From contig DATBDZ010000366.1 in the NCBI GenBank assembly GCA_036276235.1, positions 1 through 7,601 of the forward strand: 7,601 nucleotides of DNA, given 5' to 3'. The translations under genes were made by a program, and so were the position numbers. The stretch comes from JANWHF01 sp036276235 (GTDB lineage: Bacteria > Planctomycetota > Phycisphaerae > Tepidisphaerales > Tepidisphaeraceae). The notes beneath the pieces were generated by a model. It was not told where the DNA came from, made no database searches, and saw only the letters and a list, made by a program, of their open reading frames with translations. Numbering within the stretch: the first letter of the stretch is position 1; each line of letters begins with the position of its first letter. Of the stretch, positions 1-6,068 are shown one piece after another.

Positions 1-12
1 CCAGGCCCCCTA

Positions 13-40
13 TTGCCCTTGCGGCCCCCTTCCTTACAAT
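13..40 (+). promoter_or_regulatory. Candidate sigma70-type promoter for the ATP-grasp/alpha-E pair
   Basis: TTGCCC at 13-18 and TACAAT at 35-40 are separated by 16 bases, which would start transcription near position 47, about 28 bases before the ATG at 75. The -10 box matches the consensus at 5 of 6 positions, the -35 box at 4 of 6. The spacing and -10 box are the same as in the candidate glyA promoter. A single match of this quality can occur by chance, and the stretch begins at the window edge, so an upstream gene could also read into this region. Confidence 0.3.
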
Positions 41-74
41 TCAACTTACCGGCCAACCGCTTGGATCACGCCGC

Positions 75-1523
75 ATGTTTGACAAGTATGAGGTAGACGG
101 GCTGTTCGACGAGATGTTCGAGGTGCAGGGGAAGCCGCGCACTCACTACTCGGCGGTGGCCTCGCGGCTGGGCGAGCTGGGGCCGACGGCGTTTAATCGC
201 CGCGTCCGCATGGCGGATGTCACCTTCCGCAATCAGGGCATCACCTTCACCGTCTACAACGATCAGCGCGGCGTCGAAAAGATTTTCCCCTTTGATCTGA
301 TCCCCCGCATCGTTCCGGCAAACGAGTGGGACATCATCGAGCGCGGCCTTGTGCAGCGCATTACCGCGCTGAATCACTTTTGCCAGGATGTCTATCACGA
401 GCGGCGGATTCTCAAAGAGAAGATCATCCCGTCGGATCTGATTCTCGGCGCGAAGATGTTTCGCCATGAGATGTCGAACGTGAATGTGCCGCGCAATACC
501 TACATTCACATCTGCGGCACCGATCTGGTGCGCGATAAAAAAGGTCAGTATTTCGTGCTGGAAGACAACGGCCGCACGCCCAGCGGCGTGAGCTACGTGC
601 TGGAAAATCGCGGCGTCATGAAGCGCGTTTTCCCCGGATTGTTTGGCGCATATCGCGTGCGGGCGATCGAGGATTATCCGTTTAACCTGCTGCAATGCCT
701 GAAGTATGCCGCGCCCAATCGCGCGGAAGAGCCGGTGATCGCGGTGCTGACGCCGGGCGTTTACAACTCGGCTTATTTCGAGCACAGCTTCCTGGCGCGG
801 CAGATGGGTGTCGAGCTGGTCGAAGGACGCGATCTGATCGTCGAGAATTCCTTCGTCTTCATGCGGACGACCGCCGGCCTGCGGCGAGTCGATGTCATTT
901 ATCGGCGCGTCGATGATGATTTTATCGATCCCCTCTGCTTCCGGCCCGATAGCGTGCTCGGCGTGCCGGGGCTGATGAATGCTTATCGCTCGGGAAATGT
1001 TGGATTGGTGAATGCGGTCGGCACCGGCGTCGCCGACGACAAGGCGATTTATCCCTTCGTGCCGGACATGATCAAATTCTATCTAGGCCAGGACGCGATT
1101 CTGCCCAACGTGCCGACCTACATTTGCGCGAAAGACGATGACCGCAAATACGTTTTGGAAAATCTCGACAAGCTCGTCGTGAAGAGCACGAACGAGTCGG
1201 GCGGATATGGCATGTTGATGGGCCATCAGGCCCCCGCCGCCGAGCGCGCGGAGTTTGCCGAGAAGATCAAAGCCGACCCGCGGAATTTCATCGCCCAGCC
1301 GATCGTCGAGCTGAGCCAGCATCCCAGCTTCGTGGACGATCACTTCGAAGGCCGCCGCGTCGATCTGCGGCCGTATATTCTCTATGGAGAAAAGGTCGTC
1401 GTCATGCCCGGCGGCCTGACCCGCGTCGCCCTCCGCAAAGGAAGCCTTGTCGTCAACAGCTCCCAAGGCGGAGGAAGCAAGGATACCTGGGTATTGGAAG
1501 AGGATGAGCAACCAACTGCATAG
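75..1523 (+). CDS. Circularly permuted ATP-grasp protein (COG2308 / CP_ATPgrasp type)
   Basis: The 482-residue protein has the usual length and recognisable blocks of the circularly permuted ATP-grasp family. Visible landmarks are LEDNGRTPSGVSY at about 162-174, DVIYRRVDDDFIDPLCFRPD at 273-292, the block LGVPGLMNAYRSGNVGLVNAVG with GTGVADDKA at 295-324, the glycine-rich KSTNESGGYGM at 370-380, and the C-terminal block from YGEKVVVMPGGLTRVALR through NSSQGGGSKDTW at 437-472. ATP-grasp enzymes ligate a carboxylate to an amine with ATP; this family is predicted to be an amide or peptide ligase, but no substrate is established as far as I know. There is no signal peptide or membrane segment, so it should be cytoplasmic. 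The next gene encodes an alpha-E protein, the usual genomic partner. The ATG at 75 gives the family-typical N-terminus but has no clear Shine-Dalgarno site. The family call is secure; the function is not. Confidence 0.93.
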   Translation: MFDKYEVDGLFDEMFEVQGKPRTHYSAVASRLGELGPTAFNRRVRMADVTFRNQGITFTVYNDQRGVEKIFPFDLIPRIVPANEWDIIERGLVQRITALNHFCQDVYHERRILKEKIIPSDLILGAKMFRHEMSNVNVPRNTYIHICGTDLVRDKKGQYFVLEDNGRTPSGVSYVLENRGVMKRVFPGLFGAYRVRAIEDYPFNLLQCLKYAAPNRAEEPVIAVLTPGVYNSAYFEHSFLARQMGVELVEGRDLIVENSFVFMRTTAGLRRVDVIYRRVDDDFIDPLCFRPDSVLGVPGLMNAYRSGNVGLVNAVGTGVADDKAIYPFVPDMIKFYLGQDAILPNVPTYICAKDDDRKYVLENLDKLVVKSTNESGGYGMLMGHQAPAAERAEFAEKIKADPRNFIAQPIVELSQHPSFVDDHFEGRRVDLRPYILYGEKVVVMPGGLTRVALRKGSLVVNSSQGGGSKDTWVLEEDEQPTA

Positions 1524-1634
1524 TCAATTGTCATTGGTCATTTGCGGCGAAACATCGACGCGACTCATGACGACCTGACCAGCGACAAATGACAATTGAC
1601 AAATGACCAATGACCAATGACACCTGACCCATGA
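1524..1634. repeat. Heptanucleotide repeat array with an inverted left block
   Basis: The spacer between the ATP-grasp and alpha-E genes is built of 7-base units of consensus C(A/C)AATGA. Seven contiguous direct units begin at 1586, 1593, 1600, 1607, 1614, 1621 and 1628; the last two are diverged, and the final unit CCCATGA contains the alpha-E start codon. Degenerate units can be traced back to 1564, one of them 8 bases long. At 1524-1544, immediately after the upstream stop codon, three units lie in the opposite orientation (TCAATTG, TCATTGG, TCATTTG), so the two blocks can pair across a spacer of about 40 bases. Heptameric short tandem repeats of this general kind are known from cyanobacterial intergenic DNA; kinship with those is not shown here. 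Confidence 0.85.
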
Positions 1635-2638
1635 CCACCCTAGCCTTCCCCACTGTTCCGAAATTTTCCCTGCATCGTCCGGCGCGGCCGATGATGGCGC
1701 GCGATGCGGATGCGATGTATTGGATGAGCCGCTATGTGGAGCGCGCTGAGCACACGGCACGGCTGCTGATGGTGAACGCCAACCTGCTGATGGACGTCGG
1801 CGACCTTGCGCCAAAATTTTTGCGGGAGCAATGGCAGGGCGTGCTGACGATCCTCCGCGCGGAAGCCGCCCCACCGGGTGATGCGAAATCATTGGGAAGC
1901 CGCATCGCGCATCACATGACGTTTAACGCAGACAATCCCAACAGCATGTACACCGGCCTGAGCCGCGCGCGGGAGAATGCCCGCGCCATTCGCGAAAATA
2001 TTTCCGCGGAGATGTGGGAGAGCATCAACAAGCTCTACTGGTCGCTCCGTGGCGATGAGGCCGTCGCCCGATTCGAAGATTCACCCGATGATTTCTATCG
2101 CCAGGTAATGAATGATTCGATGCTTTTCCAGGGGCTCACCGATCAGACGATGGCCCACGATCAGCGCTGGCTGTTCACGCAGTTGGGCAAGTATCTGGAG
2201 CGGATCGACATCACCTGCCGCGCGGTCGAGACGAAGTTCAACATCCTGCAACAGGTGAAGATGGAAAGCGCTCTGCGCACGATTCAATGGATGGCGGTGC
2301 TTCGCAGCTGCTGCTCGATCGAAACCTATCGCCGCAATCATGCCGGCGACATGGACCCGCTACGGGTGATTTCATTCATCCTGCTGGAGCGAAATTTTCC
2401 GCGCAGCGTGAGATATGGCGTGGCAATGGCGCATCAGGCGCTCGCGGCCATCCGCGCGGAAATCAATCCGCTGCAGATCGATCAAGGCGAGCGCATCCTC
2501 GGCCGCCTCAGCGCGCAGCTCGAATACGCGGAGCCATCCGAAATCGCCGATGAAGGAGTCCCCGCCTACATGCAGAAAATGCAGGCCCAAATCGCCGATG
2601 TGGCGGTGGCCGTGCAGAAGGCGTATTTCTTGTATTAG
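1631..2638 (+). CDS. Alpha-E domain protein (COG2307 / DUF403 type)
   Basis: This 335-residue, helix-rich protein has the alpha-E signature: YWMSRYVERAEHTARLLMVN at 30-49, SRARENARAIRENIS at 111-125, and GKYLERIDITCR at 186-197. Alpha-E proteins are found next to circularly permuted ATP-grasp ligases, as here, and often with a transglutaminase-like protease. They are thought to work with the ligase in making or modifying a peptide, but the role is not established. The family usually begins just before the YWMSRY motif, so the first 20 residues are an extension; ATGs at 1691 or 1694 (MMARDADAMYWMSRY) are credible alternatives. The ATG at 1631 lies in the last unit of the heptad repeat, and none of the three starts has a Shine-Dalgarno site. 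It is probably cotranscribed with the upstream gene, 107 bases away. No transglutaminase gene follows; the next gene is convergent. Confidence 0.92.
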   Translation: MTTLAFPTVPKFSLHRPARPMMARDADAMYWMSRYVERAEHTARLLMVNANLLMDVGDLAPKFLREQWQGVLTILRAEAAPPGDAKSLGSRIAHHMTFNADNPNSMYTGLSRARENARAIRENISAEMWESINKLYWSLRGDEAVARFEDSPDDFYRQVMNDSMLFQGLTDQTMAHDQRWLFTQLGKYLERIDITCRAVETKFNILQQVKMESALRTIQWMAVLRSCCSIETYRRNHAGDMDPLRVISFILLERNFPRSVRYGVAMAHQALAAIRAEINPLQIDQGERILGRLSAQLEYAEPSEIADEGVPAYMQKMQAQIADVAVAVQKAYFLY

Positions 2639-2639
2639 C

Positions 2640-2708
2640 GTAGGGGCGAACCTTGTGTTCGCCCTTCTCACGCGATCGACGCCGGGCGAACACAAGGTTC
2701 GCCCCTAC
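2640..2708. repeat. Perfect 25-bp inverted repeat in a convergent gap, possible bidirectional terminator
   Basis: The arms 2640-2664 and 2684-2708 are perfect reverse complements over 25 bases, with a 19-base loop. The arm begins GTAGGGGCGAAC and ends GTTCGCCC. The element starts two bases after the alpha-E stop (TAG, ending 2638) and finishes two bases before the stop of the response-regulator gene (TAA, 2710-2712 on the minus strand), so it makes up essentially the whole gap. As RNA it would form a very stable hairpin from either strand and could end transcription of both genes, although there is no long T tract. Its perfection suggests a recently inserted or maintained dispersed repeat. 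Confidence 0.9.
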
Positions 2709-2709
2709 A

Positions 2710-3114
2710 TTAATTCGGTTTCCCGCCGAGCATGTCCAGCAGGCTGTCGAGATTGAATGGTTTTGGAAGGAATTGCACAGCCTGGCCGTGCAGGACGCTG
2801 GCTTCGTATTCGCCGCTGATGGCGATCACCCGCTTGGGGCGGTGCATCTCGGGCAGTTCCTGGCAGTGCTGCAATAATTCAAAGCCATCCATCTTGGGCA
2901 TGCGCAGATCGGTCAGAAGAACGTCGAAGCGCTGGGTCAGCAGATAGCCGAGCCCTTCTTCGCCGTCGCGGGCGGTGGTGACTTCGGCGCCGGCCTGGCG
3001 CACGAGTCGGCTCATGGCCATGCGCGTGGGCGCGTGGTCTTCCACGATGAGAATCTTGAGCTTGCGCTCCTGGATGGGCAGCGACGAATGCGGCATCGAA
3101 ATGGAATTTAGCAT
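2710..3114 (-). CDS. Stand-alone response-regulator receiver domain protein
   Basis: With the ATG at 3112-3114 the protein has 134 residues and consists almost entirely of a CheY-like receiver domain. Landmarks are the first strand KLKILIVEDH with the acidic pair E25/D26, the phosphoacceptor D69 in VLLTDLRMPKMDGFELL, the switch residue S100 in VIAISGE, and K118 in FLPKPF. All residues for phosphotransfer and Mg2+ binding are present, so it should be phosphorylated by a histidine kinase. No DNA-binding or enzymatic output domain follows, so it probably acts by protein contact. The frame stays open upstream to 3324, but that stretch overlaps the 3' end of bpt and has no receiver-domain character; a second possible start is the ATG at 3094-3096. 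A small hairpin (CGGGA, six-base loop, TCCCG) lies just upstream of the chosen start. No kinase gene is in the window. It lies 103 bases downstream of bpt on the same strand. Confidence 0.9.
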   Translation of the reverse strand: MLNSISMPHSSLPIQERKLKILIVEDHAPTRMAMSRLVRQAGAEVTTARDGEEGLGYLLTQRFDVLLTDLRMPKMDGFELLQHCQELPEMHRPKRVIAISGEYEASVLHGQAVQFLPKPFNLDSLLDMLGGKPN

Positions 3115-3217
3115 GGCGTCAGGCGGGAATTTTCTCCCGTTTCCAAGGTAACACGCCGCGCCAAGGTTTACAGCCTCTAATCGGCGCAAAGCGTCGTCCG
3201 GCTTGATGGCATGCGGG

Positions 3218-4012
3218 CTAAGGCCCCCAACCATCGCCGCCTTTTTCCCGCCAGATGCCATCCGGGTACAACAACTCAAATGGTCGAAACGATGATTTGT
3301 ATTCCATCGCTCCACAGCCATCAACCCAATAGCCTAAATAATAATACGCGATTCGCGCGCGTTGTGCGAATGCAATTTCTTGAATTGCGCCATATGTGCC
3401 CAGTCCGCGCCACGCCTCATCCGGATCAAAATAAAAATAAACGCTGCTGAGCGAACATGCGCATACATCGCAGATTCCCGCAGCCACCAATTTCCCCTGC
3501 GGATCGCGGTAGGAAAACTCGATCGTCTGAGCCGGCGAATCGTACAGAAAATCTTCGAAAGCCTGGCGCTTGTCCGTATCCCCCTGATGCCACTCGTTCA
3601 CGTATCGCCAATAAAGCTCAAACCGCTCATCCGCCGGGCACGGCTTGCCCAGCGACAGAGTGAGATCCTGATTGCGGCGGACACAACGCCGTTGCGACTT
3701 CGACGCCGCGAACTGAGCCACCGGAACACGAATCGGCAGGCATTTGCGGCATCCCGCGCATATCGGCTGATAGATGAGCTTGCCGCTGCGCCGAAATCCG
3801 GCGTCCATGAATTCGTGATAGATATGGCCATCGATCGCGTCGCACAGAAACGCACGAGATTGGGCCATTCGATCCGGCAGATAGCTGCATGGATGCGCCG
3901 GAAGCACCGTCAACCCAATGGCCACCGGCGGCGGCATCGCCGGAAACGGGCACGAAGCCCCAATCACCAGCTTGCTGGAAGTGGCCGAGGATGGCGCAGG
4001 TCCGATATCCAT
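3218..4012 (-). CDS. bpt: Aspartate/glutamate leucyltransferase (Bpt; ATE-like aminoacyl-tRNA-protein transferase)
   Basis: Bpt-type enzymes transfer leucine from Leu-tRNA to proteins whose N-terminal residue is Asp or Glu, creating a destabilising N-terminus for ClpS-ClpAP degradation. The sequence has the ATE-family architecture: HPCSYLPDR at 40-48, the cysteine cluster YQPICAGCRKCLPIRVPV at 81-98 (C85, C88, C91, with C42 upstream), the GNAT-like block VYFYFDPDEAWRGLGTYGAI at 191-210, and YYLGYWVDGCGAMEYKSSFRP at 224-244. Bpt is more likely than an arginyltransferase because this is a bacterium; sequence alone does not prove the tRNA used. The 264-residue reading frame is slightly longer than usual. 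The ATG at 3935-3937 (MPPPVAIGL) would give 239 residues and the family-typical N-terminus. Neither start has a Shine-Dalgarno site, and the upstream ATG touches a hairpin at 4011-4040. The gene is 194 bases downstream of glyA on the same strand. Confidence 0.92.
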   Translation of the reverse strand: MDIGPAPSSATSSKLVIGASCPFPAMPPPVAIGLTVLPAHPCSYLPDRMAQSRAFLCDAIDGHIYHEFMDAGFRRSGKLIYQPICAGCRKCLPIRVPVAQFAASKSQRRCVRRNQDLTLSLGKPCPADERFELYWRYVNEWHQGDTDKRQAFEDFLYDSPAQTIEFSYRDPQGKLVAAGICDVCACSLSSVYFYFDPDEAWRGLGTYGAIQEIAFAQRARIAYYYLGYWVDGCGAMEYKSSFRPFELLYPDGIWREKGGDGWGP

Positions 4013-4040
4013 GAAGCAAGGCGCGGAGCGCTTGCTTCAT
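4011..4040. repeat. Short palindrome abutting the bpt start codon
   Basis: ATGAAGCAAG at 4011-4020 and CTTGCTTCAT at 4031-4040 are perfect reverse complements. The stem continues, after one bulged G, with CGC (4022-4024) pairing to GCG (4028-4030) around a three-base loop. The inner end coincides with the upstream candidate start codon of bpt (4010-4012 on the minus strand), so in the bpt transcript the hairpin would sit immediately 5' of that start. The 10-mer CTTGCTTCAT recurs at 5958-5967 in a second hairpin, which marks this as a dispersed repeat rather than a gene-specific leader. Confidence 0.75.
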
Positions 4041-4074
4041 TTTAGCCTGTGTTTTGGGGGATGCGTCTTCTACT

Positions 4075-4203
4075 CCCTCGCCCCTGTACTCAGGGGAGAG
4101 GGTTGGGGTGAGGGGACAAACGCGTCAATTTGCGAACCGCGCTATATTGCAACTCGCTGTCCCCTCACCCTGCCCTCTCCCCTGAGTGCAGGGGCGAGGG
4201 TTC
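4075..4203. repeat. Long inverted repeat with nested hairpins between bpt and glyA
   Basis: Two arms of about 44 bases, 4075-4117 and roughly 4159-4203, are near-perfect reverse complements (a few mismatches and one single-base gap), separated by about 41 bases of unrelated DNA. Each arm is itself a hairpin: in the left arm CCCCTG and CAGGGG flank the loop TACT and are enclosed by a second CCCTC/GAGGG stem; the right arm has the same plan with GTGC replaced by its diverged loop. The structure ends a few bases after the glyA stop codon (4207-4209 on the minus strand) and so could act as its transcription terminator. A third, single-arm copy is at 5562-5601. The layout looks like two copies of one REP-like unit inserted tail to tail. 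Confidence 0.85.
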
Positions 4204-4206
4204 TAC

Positions 4207-5451
4207 CTAATGCGGCATCGGGAACCGCTTGCAGAACTCGGCGACCTCGCCGCGTAGGCGAGCGAGAGCTGCCGGATCGGCTCGACCTGCCACCGCGCGA
4301 TCGATGAAATCAGCGACCGCCGTCATATCACCCTCTCGCAGGCCGCGGGTCGTGATCGCGGGCGTCCCGAGGCGCAAGCCGCTGGTTACCGCGGGCGGGC
4401 GCGGGTCGTTGGGGATGCCGTTCTTGTTGGAAATGATGCCGGCGGCTTCGAGCGCTTTTTCGGTTTCCGAACCGGTGAGTTCCGCGGCGCGGGCGCGCAG
4501 ATCGACGAGCATCAGATGGTTATCGGTCCCGCCGCTCACAAGGCGATACCCGCGCGAGGTGAGAGCGTCAGCCAGCGCCTTGGCGTTTTTGACGATCTGC
4601 CTGGCGTATGTTTTGAATTCCGGGCGCAGGTCTTCGCCAAACGACACCGCCTTGGCGGCGACGATATGCATCAGCGGCCCGCCCTGGCTCCCAGGGAAGA
4701 CGCTGCGGTTAATTGATTTATTTAGATCGTCGTCGTTGGTGAGGATCAACCCGCCGCGCGGGCCGCGCAGGGTTTTGTGCGTCGTCGTGGTGACGACATG
4801 CGCGTGCGGGAACGGCGACGGATGTGCCCCGCCCGCGACCAGACCCGCGATGTGCGCGATATCCGCCATCAGATAAGCGCCGACTTCATCGGCGATCTGC
4901 CGGAACTGCGCGAAATCGATCGTGCGCGGATAAGCGCTGTAGCCGCAAAGAATCATGCGCGGCTTCAGTTCCTTCGCCTTGGCGCGGACGGAATTGAAGT
5001 CGATCGTCTCGGTCTTCGGATCAAGCTCGTAATGCGACGGCTTATAGAAAATTGCCGATGCATTGAGCTTCATGCCGTGGCTCAGGTGCCCGCCGCTGGC
5101 GAGGTTCAGCGAGATGAAGGATTCGCCCGGCTGCATCATCGCCATCATGGCGGCGAAGTTGGCGTTGGCGCCGCTGTGCGGCTGAACATTGGCGTACTTG
5201 CAGCCAAACAACTCCTTCGCGCGATCGATCGCGATCGATTCGATCTGGTCGTAAAACTGGCAGCCGCCGTAGTAGCGCTTGCCTGGATATCCCTCGGCGT
5301 ATTTGTTCGTGAGCACCGACCCCGCCGCCTCCATCACGGCGCGGGAGACGTGGTTTTCGCTGGCGATCAGCTCCAGCGTATCCTGCTGGCGCTGCTCTTC
5401 CTTGCTCATCAACTCGGCGATTTGCGGATCCACTTCAGATAACGACGGCAT
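4207..5451 (-). CDS. glyA: Serine hydroxymethyltransferase
   Basis: This enzyme interconverts serine and glycine with tetrahydrofolate, using pyridoxal phosphate, and supplies one-carbon units. The 414 residues are full length for a bacterial GlyA. Recognisable blocks are LELIASENHVS at 26-36, TNKYAEGYPGKRYYGGC at 48-64, QPHSGANANFA at 90-100, the ADIAHIAGLVAGG region at 196-208, and VVTTTTHKTLRGPRGG at 219-234, where K226 is the Schiff-base lysine. SQGGPLMH at 255-262 and GLRLGTPAITTRG at 358-370 complete the pattern. The protein is cytoplasmic and normally dimeric or tetrameric. The ATG at 5449-5451 is supported by a strong GGAGG eight bases upstream, the best ribosome-binding site in the window, and by a promoter candidate just beyond it. 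It heads a same-strand series glyA, bpt, receiver-domain gene, but the 194-base repeat-filled gap after glyA suggests that readthrough is limited. Confidence 0.98.
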   Translation of the reverse strand: MPSLSEVDPQIAELMSKEEQRQQDTLELIASENHVSRAVMEAAGSVLTNKYAEGYPGKRYYGGCQFYDQIESIAIDRAKELFGCKYANVQPHSGANANFAAMMAMMQPGESFISLNLASGGHLSHGMKLNASAIFYKPSHYELDPKTETIDFNSVRAKAKELKPRMILCGYSAYPRTIDFAQFRQIADEVGAYLMADIAHIAGLVAGGAHPSPFPHAHVVTTTTHKTLRGPRGGLILTNDDDLNKSINRSVFPGSQGGPLMHIVAAKAVSFGEDLRPEFKTYARQIVKNAKALADALTSRGYRLVSGGTDNHLMLVDLRARAAELTGSETEKALEAAGIISNKNGIPNDPRPPAVTSGLRLGTPAITTRGLREGDMTAVADFIDRAVAGRADPAALARLRGEVAEFCKRFPMPH

Positions 5452-5459
5452 CGGGTAAA

Positions 5460-5464
5460 CCTCC
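5460..5464 (-). promoter_or_regulatory. Shine-Dalgarno site of glyA
   Basis: On the minus strand the sequence is GGAGG, eight bases from the ATG at 5449-5451. It fixes the glyA start and contrasts with most other genes in the window, which have no recognisable site. Confidence 0.8.
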
Positions 5465-5493
5465 GGCGCAAACGTCCAACGGGAAAAGAGAGG

Positions 5494-5521
5494 ATTGTAG
5501 TCATCTAAAGGCCGCCGACAA
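5494..5521 (-). promoter_or_regulatory. Candidate sigma70-type promoter of glyA
   Basis: Reading the minus strand, TTGTCG (5521-5516) and TACAAT (5499-5494) are 16 bases apart. Transcription would begin near 5487, giving a leader of about 36 bases that includes the GGAGG site. The -10 box matches the consensus at 5 of 6 positions, and the position relative to a strongly translated gene is right. The leader is too short to hold a glycine or folate riboswitch. Confidence 0.45.
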
Positions 5522-5561
5522 CGCGGCAGAGTAAAGGGATTTTGGTGCCGGCAGGTCCGGT

Positions 5562-5601
5562 TCCCTCCTCCGGTACTCCGGGGGAGGGTCAGGGTGGGGG
5601 C
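5562..5601. repeat. Single-arm copy of the 4075-4203 palindrome family
   Basis: CCCTCCTCCGG at 5563-5573 pairs over 11 bases (one G-T wobble) with CCGGGGGAGGG at 5578-5588 around the loop TACT. It is followed by a TCAGGGTGGGGG tail equivalent to the TTGGGGTGAGGGG tail of the left arm at 4075-4117. The loop with its flanking bases (GTACTC) is identical in both, so they belong to one family. It lies upstream of the glyA promoter and is not placed to end any gene here. Confidence 0.75.
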
Positions 5602-5926
5602 GATCGCAAGAATCTATCAGTCTCAGACACCGTCGCTGAAAGACCGCAAGCAAGATTGCGAACCGCTCCATCATTGGCGCATTGATGTCCAATAATCGGC
5701 GTCACGCTCGCGCCTTTAACCGGCGACTTGAGCACCGACGATTCTGACTCCCCATCTTCGCGTCCAAGCCTGGACTTTCTTCCGCTCGGCACCCGCTCCG
5801 TCCGACACGGCGGGGAATCGTGAGGCATGATCCGAACACAACTCTTCTTCCTCGCGTCGGGCGGGCCGCGAGGATCGTATTTCTTGGGGCGCGGACTGCG
5901 TGCTCAGGGGTTTGCAATGGGTGCAC

Positions 5927-5969
5927 GCATCGCAAGGGCGCGGCCAAAAGCCGTGCCCTTGCTTCATGC
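5927..5969. repeat. Hairpin repeat sharing a 10-mer with the bpt-start palindrome
   Basis: GCAAGGGCGCGGC at 5932-5944 pairs with GCCGTGCCCTTGC at 5950-5962 (one G-T pair) around a five-base loop CAAAA. The outer bases GCAT (5927-5930) and ATGC (5966-5969) extend the stem after a small internal loop. The right side contains CTTGCTTCAT, the arm of the palindrome at 4011-4040. No gene ends just upstream on either strand, so a terminator role is not indicated; a dispersed REP-like element is more likely. Confidence 0.75.
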
Positions 5970-6068
5970 GCCCTCGCCGATTTCTACAAACTTCCGCATT
6001 GCCAATTCCGAGCGATCTGTCGAGAATCCACCGGGAAAAAACAAGGGCTCGGCAAAACTGAGGCAGCT

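Larger units (their letters stand above)
5452..6068. other. 617-base divergent spacer without a convincing gene
   Basis: This stretch separates glyA (minus strand) from the 99-residue protein gene (plus strand). It holds the glyA ribosome-binding site and promoter, a single-arm palindrome at 5562-5601, a hairpin at 5927-5969, and a GAGG ribosome-binding site at 6060-6063. Short open frames cross 5589-5967 on the minus strand and 5820-6068 on the plus strand, but they run through the palindromes, overlap one another, have no good ribosome-binding site and match no family I recognise. The stretch 5602-5900 shows no repeat, RNA gene or motif that I can support; it could be decayed coding sequence. 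Confidence 0.6.

Noticed and set aside
66..785. Long minus-strand open frame opposite the ATP-grasp gene
   Set aside because: It is antisense to a well-recognised protein, and its His/Arg/Ala-rich translation resembles no family; GC-rich codon bias explains the lack of stops.
1564..1634. CRISPR-like array
   Set aside because: The units are 7-8 bases and contiguous, with no spacers of uniform length and no cas genes.
3115..3324. N-terminal extension of the receiver-domain protein
   Set aside because: The extra 70 residues overlap the 3' end of bpt in another frame, do not look like a domain, and receiver domains normally begin near the chosen ATG.
3362..4045. Plus-strand 227-residue open frame opposite bpt
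   Set aside because: It is antisense to a protein with clear ATE-family motifs and is rich in Arg/Ala with no recognisable domain.
4777..5442. Plus-strand 221-residue open frame opposite glyA
   Set aside because: It lies wholly antisense to the unmistakable GlyA sequence and has shadow-frame composition.
5452..5521. Glycine or folate riboswitch in front of glyA
   Set aside because: The predicted leader is only about 36 bases and shows no conserved aptamer core.
5589..5967. Overlapping minus-strand frames of 79 to 83 residues
   Set aside because: Several frames overlap one another, run across repeats, lack ribosome-binding sites and match no family I recognise. A decayed gene cannot be excluded.
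5820..6068. 83-residue N-terminal extension of the 99-residue protein
   Set aside because: It is translated through a palindromic repeat, has biased composition, and a Shine-Dalgarno site marks the internal ATG at 6069.
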